From: Closterium sp. Naga37s-1 | Taxonomy: Eukaryota; Streptophyta; Zygnematophyceae; Desmidiales; Closteriaceae | DNA: 64,000 bases | Reading direction: 5' to 3' | Assembly (NCBI GenBank): GCA_947471745.1 | Contig: CANJKZ010000427.1 | Coordinates: 1-64,000 of the forward strand | Part shown: positions 34,892-45,376 of the stretch, piece by piece | Position numbering within the stretch: the stretch's first letter is position 1 | How the letters are laid out: each line of letters starts with the position of its first letter | The notes under the pieces: model-generated | The model's database searches: none | What the model was told of the DNA's origin: nothing | What the model saw: only the letters and a program-made list of their open reading frames with translations | Made by a program: the position numbers and the translations under genes

Positions 34892-37800
34892 TTGCCCAGT
34901 ACTGATCCACGGGAAAATACAGGGAGCAGCATGAAGATTTTTATCGACGGAGGAGCAAGCCACAGTTTAGTTAATACCGCAACCGCACGAAAACTGCAGC
35001 TGACACTTAGCCGTTGCTTACCGGAGATAGACGCACGCTTAGTCGACGGCACGCCACTGGCCATACGGGAAAAGGTAGAGAGATTCAAAGTCCGCTGCGG
35101 GGGAAATTTCGGGTTTACACAGGAAATGCTCGCAACGACACTGGATGAGCACGATATTTTACTGGGACGTGATTGGCTGCGACGATATAACCCGCGAATT
35201 GACTGGACGACGGGTAGCTGCACCGTGCGAAGTAGTGGTAACTGGGTCGAGCTACCTCGCAGGCAGTCGCCCGAGTCTTCAACGGTACACGTCAACGCTA
35301 TCACAATGAAACGGGCTGTCGCTGCTGGAGCTGACGTGTACGCAGTAGACATCGCAGTAGTAGAGGAAGCAGAGCAGCCGAGTGATTTCAAGAAACTCCT
35401 GGCAGCCGTACCGCCCGAATTACAGGAACTGTTGAAACGATACCCCGGGATTTTCCCCGACGACTTACCGGAAGGACTGCCACCTCAGCGAGCACATGAC
35501 CACCGAAACGGATTAGAACCGGGGGCACAGCCAACCGTACAGCACCAGTTCAGACTGACACAGCCCGAGCTCGACGAACTAAGGAAGCAGTTAGATTACC
35601 TGTTAGAGAAAAAATTCATCAGACCGAGCTCGTCACCGTTCGCCGCACCGATACTATTCACGCCGAAAAAAGACGGGGGTTTTCGCATGTGTATCGACTA
35701 CAGAGCACTGAACAGGGTAACAGTCAAGTCGCGGTACCCAATTCCCCGCGCCGACGAACTGATCGACCAACTGCGAACAGCACGGGTTTTTTCGAAAATA
35801 GATTTACGGGGAGGTTACCATCAGATTAGGGTCGAACCATCGGACTGCGCCAAAACAGCTTTCAGGACTAGGTACGGGTCGTTCGAGTACACTGTGATGC
35901 CATTCGGGCTGACCAACGCACCGGCGACTTTTCAGATGACCATGAACGAGGCGCTCTTAGATAAATGTGTGATCGTTTACCTCGACGACATCCTAGTGTA
36001 CAGTCGGGATAAGCAGCAGCACTTAGCAGATCTGGAAGAAGTGTTTAAGGTTTTAGACAAGCACAGATTACTGACCAAGGGTTCCAAGTGCGAGTTCTTC
36101 CAGAATAGGTTAGAATTTTTGGGGCACGTTATTTCGGAGGCTGGAGTTGAAATCGACCCAAAGAAGCTGGATACGGTAAAAGCGTGGCATCCCCCGACGA
36201 ACATCACGGAGCTGCAGAGCTTTTTAGGGTTCGTTAATTATGTACGTCGGTTCGTCCCCGATATGGCACGGTTAACTGCCCCACTGACGGACTTACTGCG
36301 GAAGGGGGTCGCTTTTACGTGGGGGGAGAAAGAGCATGCTGCCTTCTCTGCCCTGAAAAATGTTCTCTGTTCCCCGCCCGTCCTGCGCATCGCCGACCCA
36401 CACCGCCCATTCGAAGTAGTTACCGACGCAAGCGATATCGCCATCGGAGCCGTACTGCTACAGGATTTCGGCAATGGCCTACAGCCTATCGCATACGAGT
36501 CACGAAAACTGCATCCGCCCGAGAAAAATTACCCGATACACGACCGCGAAATGCTTGCGATCGTGCACGCGTTCAAAGTATGGCGCTGTTACTTGACTGG
36601 CGCGGACGTGACAGTACGGACAGACCATAAATCACTACAGTACCTTCGCGCACAGCCACACCTCAACCCACGACAGATCCGCTGGCTCGATTTCCTTGAG
36701 TCCAACTTCCACTACACAGTCACCTATAAAAAAGGAGCCTCGAACATCGCCGATGCACTGACCCGCCCTACTGCCCAGATCCACGCGATACTACTCGCCC
36801 AGACCAGCCCGCTACTGACAGGACTATTTACCCACGGATATCAAACGGACCCATTCTTCACAGGAGGAAATTCGCAGCAGTTCGCAGCAGCCAAAGGAGT
36901 CTATTACGTAAAAGTCGGGACCGACCGCATCTGGGTACCAGGGTACACACTGCTACGGGAATTACTATTACAAGAGGCACACGACGGGGTTACCTCGGGA
37001 CATTTCGGGGTAGAGAAAACACGGCAGCAGCTGCAGCGGTATTATTACTGGCCCGAAATGTTGACCGACGTGCAGCGACACGTGGCATCGTGTCCCACTT
37101 GCCAGATCATGAAGTCAACACGGAAGCGGCCGGCGGGACAGTTGCAGCCAATCCCCCCTCCAGAGCGTGCTTGGCAGCAAGTGACGATGGACTTCGTCAC
37201 GAGGTTACCGGCCGGGGCGAGTGGAAATGACGCGATCCTGGTCGTCGTCGATCGACTGACGAAAATGGCACACTTCGCAGCCTGCAAAAAATCAATCACA
37301 GCCGAAGAAACAGCCCGCCTCTTCATCTCTACCGTCGTTCGACTGCACGGGATACCAGCATCGATCATCAGCGACAGAGACACGAAATTCACCAGCAACT
37401 TCTGGCGGAACCTGTGGCAGCAGTTCGGCACGCGACTACAGTTTAGTTCATCGTACCACCCCGAAACAGACGGACAGACAGAACGGACAAATCAGACCAT
37501 GGAACAGCTCATCCGGGCCACATGCGACGACCCAAACACGTGGGAACAGCAACTGCCACTCATCGAATTCGCATACAACAACGCCCCATCCGCCACGACC
37601 CAACAGTCACCGTTTTACCTGAATTACGGACAAAACCCAACAGTACCCATGACCCCGAATCCCGACAATCCGGTTCCACGCGCGCAACAGTTCGCCGAAA
37701 TATTACAAGCAGCACGGACCCGGGCAGTAGACGCAATAAAAAAATCGAACATCATCGCTAAACGCAACGCCGACCGCCACCGCAGACCCGTCACTTACCA

Positions 37801-38248
37801 GCCCGACGACTTAGTTTTACTTGACACTCAGAACCTCCGACTTCCCATCACTCCGAAACTCCGCCCCCGATACTGCGGGCCATTTCGCATAAGCCACATG
37901 CTTACACCCGTCACCGCCCACCTCCTCCTCCCTGCTGACTGGTACGTCAGCCCCTCATTCCATGTCAGCCTACTTCGCCCTTACGTCCCGTCCACGAGCC
38001 AACTGCCACGCAATCGCCCAGCCAGCATGACAAGACCACCGACTGAACCGATCATCACCCCCGAGAAAATCCTGAGTCACAGAGTTCGCGACCCTCGAGG
38101 AGCCCGAAGGATCGAGTTCTTACTCCGCTGGAAGGACCGTACACCCACCGAAGACAATTGGGTTCCCCTGGACAGAATCGAAAACCACCCCGTCCTCACC
38201 GAGTATCTGCGCAGCCGGAATTTCAGGGATGTACACGCACTTTCGTAA
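34892..38248 (+). CDS. pol: Chromovirus Pol polyprotein (PR-RT-RH-IN-chromodomain)
   Basis: 1118 codons, open throughout. The aspartic protease has IFIDGGASHSLVN (Asp19; DGGA instead of the commoner DSGA/DTGA) and HDILLGRDWL. Reverse transcriptase has KKDGGFRMCIDYRALN and the catalytic YLDD at residues 363-366. RNase H has VTDASDIAIGAVL and RTDHKSLQYL. Integrase has a His-His-Cys-Cys zinc module (EAHDGVTSGHFG ... CPTCQIM), then DFVTRLP, ISDRDTKF and ETDGQTERTNQ, giving D-D-E. The last 60 residues are a chromodomain (ILSHRVRD, FLLRWKDRTPTEDNWVP), thought to guide integration to modified chromatin. A second possible start at 34931 overlaps the stop of the preceding frame as ATGA. All catalytic residues are present. 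Confidence 0.93.
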   Translation: MPSTDPRENTGSSMKIFIDGGASHSLVNTATARKLQLTLSRCLPEIDARLVDGTPLAIREKVERFKVRCGGNFGFTQEMLATTLDEHDILLGRDWLRRYNPRIDWTTGSCTVRSSGNWVELPRRQSPESSTVHVNAITMKRAVAAGADVYAVDIAVVEEAEQPSDFKKLLAAVPPELQELLKRYPGIFPDDLPEGLPPQRAHDHRNGLEPGAQPTVQHQFRLTQPELDELRKQLDYLLEKKFIRPSSSPFAAPILFTPKKDGGFRMCIDYRALNRVTVKSRYPIPRADELIDQLRTARVFSKIDLRGGYHQIRVEPSDCAKTAFRTRYGSFEYTVMPFGLTNAPATFQMTMNEALLDKCVIVYLDDILVYSRDKQQHLADLEEVFKVLDKHRLLTKGSKCEFFQNRLEFLGHVISEAGVEIDPKKLDTVKAWHPPTNITELQSFLGFVNYVRRFVPDMARLTAPLTDLLRKGVAFTWGEKEHAAFSALKNVLCSPPVLRIADPHRPFEVVTDASDIAIGAVLLQDFGNGLQPIAYESRKLHPPEKNYPIHDREMLAIVHAFKVWRCYLTGADVTVRTDHKSLQYLRAQPHLNPRQIRWLDFLESNFHYTVTYKKGASNIADALTRPTAQIHAILLAQTSPLLTGLFTHGYQTDPFFTGGNSQQFAAAKGVYYVKVGTDRIWVPGYTLLRELLLQEAHDGVTSGHFGVEKTRQQLQRYYYWPEMLTDVQRHVASCPTCQIMKSTRKRPAGQLQPIPPPERAWQQVTMDFVTRLPAGASGNDAILVVVDRLTKMAHFAACKKSITAEETARLFISTVVRLHGIPASIISDRDTKFTSNFWRNLWQQFGTRLQFSSSYHPETDGQTERTNQTMEQLIRATCDDPNTWEQQLPLIEFAYNNAPSATTQQSPFYLNYGQNPTVPMTPNPDNPVPRAQQFAEILQAARTRAVDAIKKSNIIAKRNADRHRRPVTYQPDDLVLLDTQNLRLPITPKLRPRYCGPFRISHMLTPVTAHLLLPADWYVSPSFHVSLLRPYVPSTSQLPRNRPASMTRPPTEPIITPEKILSHRVRDPRGARRIEFLLRWKDRTPTEDNWVPLDRIENHPVLTEYLRSRNFRDVHALS

Positions 38249-38261
38249 GGAGGACCTCCTT

Positions 38262-38276
38262 AAGGGGGGGGGGTAG
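38262..38276 (+). promoter_or_regulatory. Polypurine tract of the chromovirus
   Basis: aaggggggggggtag directly before the 3' LTR, the expected plus-strand primer for reverse transcription. Confidence 0.75.
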
Positions 38277-38619
38277 TGTAAGGAAAATTCCCTTTCCTTA
38301 CTTCGCATCCCTGCTCAACGCGTACATCACTGTAGCACCACAGTCAGCACCGTTACCACTCGCAACCCTCGCATCGACAATCTGCCCGCCACCTTCGCAC
38401 ATCGCACCCCGACCTCACGGCTCGGCGGGTAACCCGCGCTCCGGGCCTCCGCTTCGACACTTTTTCCCAACCTCAGTCCCAGGCCCGTCGCGCGACAACC
38501 ACAGTCCATTACCGTTACCACTGTAGTTTCGCTATATATTCTTCGCTCATGCCTTCGCTCATTGTACTCTTGCTTCGATAGTGCAATTCTCGTTTGTTCA
38601 CTCAATTGCACTCGTAACA
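38277..38619 (+). repeat. 3' LTR of the chromovirus (343 bp)
   Basis: Starts TGTAAGG, ends CTCGTAACA and is followed by the AGAGC target duplication. It contains the stretch ttacttcgcatccctgctc that is deleted in the 5' LTR. Confidence 0.93.
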
Positions 38620-38881
38620 AGAGCACACGCGACAGCGAACATGTCGGCGATGGACAGACTCTACACTACACCTCAGCAAGTTCGGGTTCGCTATACCCAG
38701 TTGTTATAGTGTGGCCTGTGGAAAAAAGTGGCCAACAGGAAGGGCAAAAAGGTCTTTGCCCGTCTGCATTTTTCAAGGTCAAATTGAATTAATGCCTCAA
38801 GTTAAGGGAACCATAGCTCTATGGCCACCAGAACCAGACCAGACGGAGGCATGGGAGAGTTGATGTACCAGATTCCACTCT

Positions 38882-41505
38882 TTAAGGAATTACAGTACCT
38901 GACAATAAAGACGAATTTCTTCTAGAGGCCATCCTTGCATAAGTGGCTTCCTCCATACTACGACTGACAAACACCTCTGTAAATCCCTCTCTTGCCATAA
39001 CATCGAGACACGCCTTTCTCCGTAACTTGCCATCTTTCAACAACCGGTCATGAAACTCTAACAACACTTGGCCAACCGGGAGGGGAGTGTCCATCCTTAA
39101 CCATTCATCGCAGATATCAAACTCAACCCCTTCAACATCTATCTTCAACACGTCAATGAACCCATGTCCATTACTGCACATGAATGTTGGTAACCGCATG
39201 ACTGGTGCCGGCATGCCTCGGCTTTCGTACCGCTTTGACAGCTCCTCGTGCTTCACAGCTGTCATGGATTTCAGGCGGGGATTCTTGGGACTGAAGAAGG
39301 TGATAATGCCGTCTACAGCCCCAATGCCAACCTGGCAGAATTGGAAAGCGGATGGTTGGTCGCGCTCATGGTTGTTTTTGAATAAGCTGCTCACATGATC
39401 TGGGGTCACGGTGGGATCAAAACCGAAAACCTGAAGGGAGGGTGGGAATGGAAGGACAAGGGGTGTACGAGAGAAGGTAAGAAAACGACTTCCAAAAGTC
39501 AAGGGACGAGCGCGACAGGGGGGGGAACACTGGCTCGAGGCAAGACGTGGAATAGCCCGTTAGAACAAGAGGGTTGTATGTGCGTGTGTGTGGAAAAAGC
39601 AGGGGAAAGGTGGTGGGGAGAGGTGGGGATATAAAGTAGCAAGAGAGGGTGGGAAGTACCTTGTAGCCTCGATTCACCATTTCATTGTCAAACGACAGCA
39701 ATGACTCGAGTCAAGGCACTAGCATAACTCTTGGAAAGAGGAGGAGGATGGGCAGGTGGATGGGTGTGTGTGGGGGGTGGAAACATCGTACCTTGTAGCC
39801 TCGGTTCACCATCTCATTGTCAAACGACACGTCGCCTCCGATCCCAAACGAGTACACTATGCCACCTGGCCGCAGGTGATTGGTGCAGAGCGTCCATGCG
39901 CCGTAGCCGTCCTTTTTCCTGCCGCCCAGCTTCTCCAGCTTGCACGTCTCGTGCACCACCAGGTGCAGCTGAGAGTCATCCAACCTGTTGTGACAGGAGT
40001 GTATATTTCGGGAGTGTATATACATAATCAAACCTTCTTCCGAGATTCTCCAGCTTGCAAGCCTCGTGCACCACCAGGTGCAACTGAGAGTCATCTAACC
40101 TGTTGTGATGAGAGCAATAATATACATATAATATATATGAACAGGCTGTTCAGAGCTTCTGCTGCCTAGCTTCTCCAGCTTGCATGTCTCGTGCACCACC
40201 AGGTGCAGTGCAACTGACAGTCATCCAATCTGTTATGATGAGAGAAATTTTCAATCGATTCTCGAGATTATTCTGCCAACCTGGCTTCTCCAGTTACACG
40301 ACCAGGCGCAACTGACAGGGGAGATGATGAGACCGAGGGATGGGGAGATGATGAGACCGAGGGATGGGGAGATGATGAGACAGAGGGATGGGGAGTTGAT
40401 GGGACAGAGGGATGGGGGAGATGATGAGACCGAGGGATGGGGAGATGATGAGACCGAGGGATGGGGAGTTGATGAGACCGAGGGATGGGGAGATGATGAG
40501 ACCGAGGGATGGGGAGTTGATGAGACCGAGGGATCGGGAGATGATGAGACCGAGGGATGGGGAGTTGATGAGACCGAGGGATCGGGAGATGATGAGACAG
40601 AGGGAAGGGGTGATAATTGGACACAGGGAAAGGGGGAGGATGAGACAGGGGGAATGGGAGATGATGGGACCGAGGCACAGGAGGAGCACCTGGTGGCATC
40701 AATTCAGCAGGTCATTGCGACGACACGTAGGGGAGGCGGGTTGGGGTGCTGCTGAGGCTCATCTGAGATTCAGTTGAAAATTATATGAGAATCACCCACC
40801 GGCACAAGTGGAAGGTCACTGTACTGTGGTCGCGAATCGAGCTTAACCTTTGAAATCTCGAGGACGTGGATCATCTCGCGACTTTTGAGGCACCTCAAGA
40901 GCCGGGAATAGAGCTTACCCAGTGAAATCCCGAGGACGTGATTCGTCTTGAGGATTCGAGAGGCCATCCTGCTTCTGCTGCTCTTGAAATTGCCGCTGCT
41001 GCTGCTCCTGCTGTTGCTGCTGCTGCTGCTCCTGACCTCCCGCCTGCAGCTGCTGCTGAGGGGGTTGTTGCGGCGCGAAATTCACTAACGGTTGTCGCTG
41101 CGGGTCCTGCTCCTGCTCCCCCTGTTCTTTCTGCTGCAGCGGCTGCTGCCAGTTGCCTGGAAAAACATTATCCTGCCCGTTCTGCCCCAACTGTCCGTCG
41201 TGAGAAGAAACCCAACCTGGGACGGCATTTCCGATCGCATTGGATCGCGGCTGAGAATTAATGACGGTGGTGTACGAGTCTTGTCGCACGGTCGCATGAC
41301 CCGGCGTGCACGCCTCGGAACACTTGCAACCGACCTCGTAACTGCGAAACAGGTACACTTGCACGGCGAGCGCGACGACACAGAGCACATGCCACGGTTT
41401 AATCTGAGCGACGAAAATGCCAAGCGGAGATGAAGCAACGGCTGCGGGTGCAGCAGTTTGAATTTGAAACGGCCAATGCAGTAGGTTGTGATAAATGGAC
41501 GCCAT
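38882..41505 (-). CDS. FkbM/METTL24-like membrane-anchored methyltransferase
   Basis: Exons 41505-40919, 39984-39792 and 39430-38882 join in phases 2 and 0 to give 442 residues. Residues 38-55 (WHVLCVVALAVQVYLF) are a single transmembrane anchor near the N-terminus, as in type II Golgi enzymes. A Gln-rich linker (about 118-185) follows. The catalytic domain begins at LDDSQLHLVVHETCKLEKLG and continues with LRPGGIVYSFGIGGDVSFD (SAM-binding glycine loop), VFGFDPTVTP (acidic loop), FCQVGIGAVDG, FIDVLKIDVEGVEFDI and GQVLLEFHDRL. This order matches the FkbM/Methyltransf_21 fold. The substrate is unknown; a sugar or secreted-protein acceptor is a guess. Introns 1 and 2 carry copied junctions. The alternative donor TTGTCAG/GTACTG just before the stop could link to exons beyond the retrotransposon. 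Confidence 0.75.
39655..39715 (-). pseudogene. Copy of methyltransferase exon 2 donor end
   Basis: LSFDNEMVNRGYK plus GTACTT repeats the end of exon 2 (FDNEMVNRGYK, GTACGA at 39792) inside intron 2. Confidence 0.75.
40025..40320 (-). pseudogene. Copies of methyltransferase exon 2 acceptor end
   Basis: Two clear copies (about 40103-40035 and 40235-40155) and one decayed copy (about 40315-40270) repeat the acceptor plus LDDSQLHLVVHETCKLE. The true exon begins at 39984. Each copy stops after about 70 bases. Confidence 0.75.
40318..40650. repeat. 24-bp minisatellite in methyltransferase intron 1
   Basis: About 13 units based on gatgatgagaccgaggga, with gttgatgag, acagag and tcggg variants. It directly abuts the decayed exon 2 copy. 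Confidence 0.9.
40825..40880 (-). pseudogene. Copy of methyltransferase exon 1 donor end
   Basis: CACGTCCTCGAGATTTCAAAG and ttaagctcgattcgcga repeat the exon 1 end and its GTAAGCTC donor (40919) with changes. Confidence 0.6.
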
Positions 41506-41758
41506 GCCAATGGCATCGACGAAGCAGGTATGCTAAGTTGGGTATCTTGAATCTTGATTCCCCGCTCACACGAATCCTCTGAGTACAAAGAAATGAGGGA
41601 ATACCGAAAACAAAATCGTCTTCAGCATTTGGACGGAGTTTAGAGATCTTCTATATATACCTGTATACGAAATGTAGCTACACATGAAGAACTAAGGGAA
41701 AATATGCCACAAGTAACCAACTTGGGACTCGATAACGTAAATGGTAATAAAAATATGT

Positions 41759-42168
41759 GTAGGGTCACTGTATCGGGTTTCCTGACGGGTTTGGTAAGCG
41801 GGATCACGGATTCAGTCACTAACAATAGGTAAGAAATCACGCGAATGGTCACACATGTAACTCCCGCCAAAAAAACTTGAAACTCAACAAAATTCCCTCT
41901 CGCGCCCAACCAATCTGCGAACTTGTAAAAAAACTAAAACCCAATCGGAATCGGATGCGGTTTAGGAAAGGATCAACCCTAAACACCTGGCGAGTTTCGT
42001 GTTTAGGGTTGACCATCCCAAAATGCATCCAGGTTCTTTCTGAGTTTCATTTTGTTTTGGCGGGAGTTTCATCTGTGACCATTCGCGTTTTTTTATACCA
42101 GTTGATTGTGACTGATTCCGTGAAACGCTTTATCAGTCGCGTGAAAACACCCTTTGCAGTGACCGTAC
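41759..42168. mobile_element. MITE-like foldback element, about 410 bp
   Basis: The two ends are long imperfect inverted repeats: about 41759-41890 pairs with about 42038-42168 (for example gggtcactg against cagtgaccg, and cgcgaatggtcacac against gtgaccattcgcg). The outermost match is preceded on each side by TA, as in Tc1/mariner-type MITEs. No coding capacity. Its right end has been used as the target of the next LTR element. Confidence 0.75.
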
Positions 42169-44247
42169 TGTCAAGATACTAAGCTAGTTGGGCTTAAAAG
42201 CCATGGCTAGAGTAACTTAGTAGCTTAGGTTTTTGGGTTGAAGGAGGTGTCGAGAGAGTTGAAGCAGGAATGAGTGACTTCACTAAGAAAGATGAGTACA
42301 AAATATAGCAAGGAGAAGCATGGTGCACCACCTACAGCAAATTGGGATGTGCTACACTCTACACTGCAGACAATTATAAAGAACATATATAAATATAGTT
42401 CAACACACCCCCTAATTGATTGCAGTGAGAACCATGTACAGAACACCCCCTGAAATGGTACACCCTGCAGGGCGCAATAGAAGAAGAGGCGAAGTGAGGA
42501 GAAGGAGGAGGGACTGTGAGAGGAGTGGAGATAGGAGGCGACAGGTGAAGCCGCAGTCACACGGGCAACAGGAGCGGCGCGCACAGTGGCTACCGAGCGC
42601 ACGAGGGCACCGGACTACGGGAGTATCTGGCTCCGCGGCTACGACGAGCGGCAGGAGCAACGGACCCACGGGCGACTGGCGAAGCAGGCTCGCTGGGCTA
42701 CCGAGAGCACGAGGGCTCCGGACTACTGGCGCTGTTGACGACACGACGGCGACCTCCGCTCTACCTCCCCTAACAGTCCCACACCCCCTTCTCACACACC
42801 CCCTTGCTGCACCCCTGTCTCCACTCCCACGACACCCCCTTAGCTCCACTCCCCTCGGCTCCCACACATCCACCCCCGTTCAGCGGCAGCTGCAGCAGTG
42901 GGAGACGAAGTAGGAGGAGGAGGAGGGGAAGGGTAGCACCCACACTCATCACCCCACACCCGCCACCCCCATACCCTCCCCCCACGGCTGCACAGGGTCC
43001 AGGAGCGGCGTCGCGGGCAGCTGCAGGGTCGGCTGCTGCAGGAGCGGCTGCTCCAGGGGCCAGGAGCGGCTGCTCCAGGGGCTAGGGGCGGCTGCTGCAG
43101 GGGCGGCTGCTCCAGGGGCCAGGGGCGGCTGCTGCAGGGGCGGCTGCTCCAGGGGCCAGCGGCGGCTGCTGCAGTGGCGGCTGCTCCAGGGGCGGCTGCT
43201 CCAGGGGCGGCTGCTCCAGGGGCCAGGGGCGGCTCCTGCAGTGGCGGCTGCTCCAGTGGCCAGGGGCGGCTGCTGCAGGGGCGGCTGCTCCAGGGGCCAG
43301 GGGCGGCTGCAGGTGCGGTTGCTCCAGGGGCCAGGGGCGGCTGCTGCAGTGGCGGCTGCTCCAGGGGCCAGGGGCGGCTGCTGCAGGGGCGGCTGCTCCA
43401 GGGGCGGCTGCTCCAGGGGCGGCGTCGCTGGTGCAGGGCAGGCCCGCGCGCTGCTGCAAAGCAGGCGCGGGCGCAGGGGAGGCAGAGGCGGCGGCCAGGG
43501 GGGGGTGCGCCGCGACGAGCAGGGACAGCGCCCAGGGGGCGCCGCGACGAGCAGGGACGGCGCCCCAGGGGCGCCACGACGAGCAGGGGCGACGCCGCGC
43601 GGGTCCCGCAGGGGCGTCACGATGAGCAGGGCAACGCCGCGCGGGTCCCGTAGGGGCGCCGCGACGAGCAGGAGCGGCGACGCACGGGTCCCGCAGGGGC
43701 GTCGCGACGAGCAGGAGCGGCGCCTCTGCAGGGCGCCGCGAAGGGCAGGGTACGGGCGGGCAGAACAGGCCCGCGCGCGGACGTGGGGCAGGCGCACAGG
43801 CGGCGTGAGAGCAGGCCGCGCGCGGGGCAGGAAGACGCCGCACGCCCGGGGCGCACGGCGGGCAGAAAACCGCCGTGCGCCCCGAGCACACGGCGGGCAG
43901 AAAATCGCCTACGCCGCGCGCCCGAGGCGCACGGCAGGATGACAGGCAGCGGAAGCAGACTGGTGGGCCCGTTAAGGAAGGCAGCAGGAAGGTGCCTGCT
44001 CTGATACCATGTCAAGATACTAAGCTAGTTGGGCTTAGAAGCCATGGCTAGAGTAACTTAGTAGCTTAGGTTTTAGGGTTGAAGGAGGTGTCGAGAGAGT
44101 TGAAGCAGGAATGAGTGACTTCACTAAGAAAGATGAGTACAAAATATAGCAAGGAGAAGCATGGTGCACCACCTACAGCAAATTGGGATGTGCTACACTC
44201 TACACTGCAGACAATTATAAAGAACATATATAAATATAGTTCAACAC
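42169..44247 (-). mobile_element. Non-autonomous copia-type LTR retrotransposon (2.1 kb)
   Basis: Direct repeats 42169-42405 and 44010-44247 (TGTCAAGATACT ... AGTTCAACA) differ at about two bases. The 5-bp target duplication CGTAC lies on both sides. Read on the minus strand, the 44010-44247 LTR is followed by TGGTATCAGAGC, a perfect tRNA-Met primer site. AGGGGGTG precedes the other LTR as a polypurine tract. The 1.6-kb interior has no gag or pol motif, so the element must have been mobilised in trans. Confidence 0.9.
43000..43440. repeat. GC-rich tandem repeats inside the non-autonomous element
   Basis: Repeats of ggggcggctgctcc alternating with aggggccagg, unit about 33 bases with many partial units. 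Long open frames here on both strands are low-complexity artefacts. Confidence 0.85.
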
Positions 44248-44459
44248 GTACCCTTTATTTTTTTACCAAAAATGTTTTTGAGTCTCATGATGGTTACAAA
44301 TGGCATATTTTCCCAAGAACTAAAGAGAGCTAAATAGTGGGGATGATAGAGGATGAGCTTGTGATGGAATGGGATGGCAACAGAAAATGCGAGAGCACAA
44401 AACCTAGGGAACACACCACGACCAGCCTAATAAGTTTCCCTAACACCCTACCCAGCCTC

Positions 44460-45371
44460 TACACCCGCATATCCACCAGGTAGGGCAGATCTACCCATGG
44501 AGCGTCCCATCCAACATGCTGTTCGATATCCTCCCGCTCCATCCAAACAGCCTCCGGGCCCCTCATCATTGACGACACATGTGGATTACGCGCGTCTGGA
44601 TTCGCTACAATGCCACCCCAATGGCAACCTTACGTGATCCGAGCAAATACGCTAAGAATCTCTTTCCTGTACCCCCCAACCGCCCCTTTTGACATCGCCA
44701 CCTGCAACTGTACGGCGTCCTGTTTCTCAAGTCGCCCTAGGCAACCCCAGGCTTCTCCGATGTAGGGAGTCAAATACGCTCCCCTATGCTGCTGGAAAAG
44801 ATATTGGTGATCCGTCGCCTTCCGCCTTTCTCTCTTCTTAGCGGCAAAACCCACCTTGCAGCCAATCAGCACGTGCTGCTGCGCAGACAGGGAGATGGGG
44901 TCAACAAAGCTGAACTCAAGCGCATGCGCAGGGCCCTTGGTCTTCGAACATCACATCCACCTTCTCTTCAAAAGCAACGTATCGTCCTCTATAGTCACAA
45001 CATTTTAGATATCCTGGCCACCACGAATTTTAACCACGTCATAGACTCGTGAAGGTATTACTGATGCTTGCAGCGAAAGATCAACAAACTAAACCCCACA
45101 AACACACTTGCCAGCAACCATCAGCTGCTCGTTCGGAAGGCCCAGGCTCATGGCGGCACAGATGCTCCACTCAGTCACGGTAAGTTAGCCTCATCACGAG
45201 AACGAACGACAGAGACCAACACTCCCACACCCGAGCCCTGAAGGGATGTCAAACGGGCCAAGGTGGCATCATCGTGGGCCATGCCTCGAAGCGATTGCGG
45301 ACCCTCTACCACCAATCCATGCTGCTGCGTATACAAAAGCATTAGTGGGGGGTCAACGGTGCACAATGCAA
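44460..45371 (-). pseudogene. LINE-like ORF2 C-terminal relic, downstream part
   Basis: On the minus strand, LMLLYTQQHGLVVEGPQS, SLGLPNEQLMVAGKC and SFVDPISLSAQQHVLIGCK are followed by HRGAYLTPYIGEAWG and, after an in-frame TAA, GIVANPDARNPHVSS to a stop near 44470. The layout (a K/R-rich segment, then Y...P.IGEAWG) resembles the extreme C-terminus of non-LTR retrotransposon polyproteins. The pieces are in several frames with stops, so it is decayed. It appears to continue at 49808. Confidence 0.4.
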
Positions 45372-45376
45372 GGGGC

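Larger units (their letters stand above)
33111..38619 (+). mobile_element. Ty3/gypsy chromovirus LTR retrotransposon, full length
   Basis: Two LTRs beginning TGTAAGGAAAATTCC and ending CTCGTAACA flank gag and pol. Both flanks carry the 5-bp target duplication AGAGC (33106-33110, 38620-38624). A tRNA-Met primer site follows the 5' LTR and a G-rich polypurine tract precedes the 3' LTR. Pol order is PR-RT-RNaseH-IN followed by a chromodomain, which defines a chromovirus. Over their shared length the LTRs differ at about one base (cgttcg/cgtttg), so the insertion is young. Confidence 0.95.

Noticed and set aside
42412..43942. Long Ala/Gly/Pro/Arg-rich ORFs in several frames
   Set aside because: GC-rich tandem repeats inside a non-coding LTR element; no recognisable domain.
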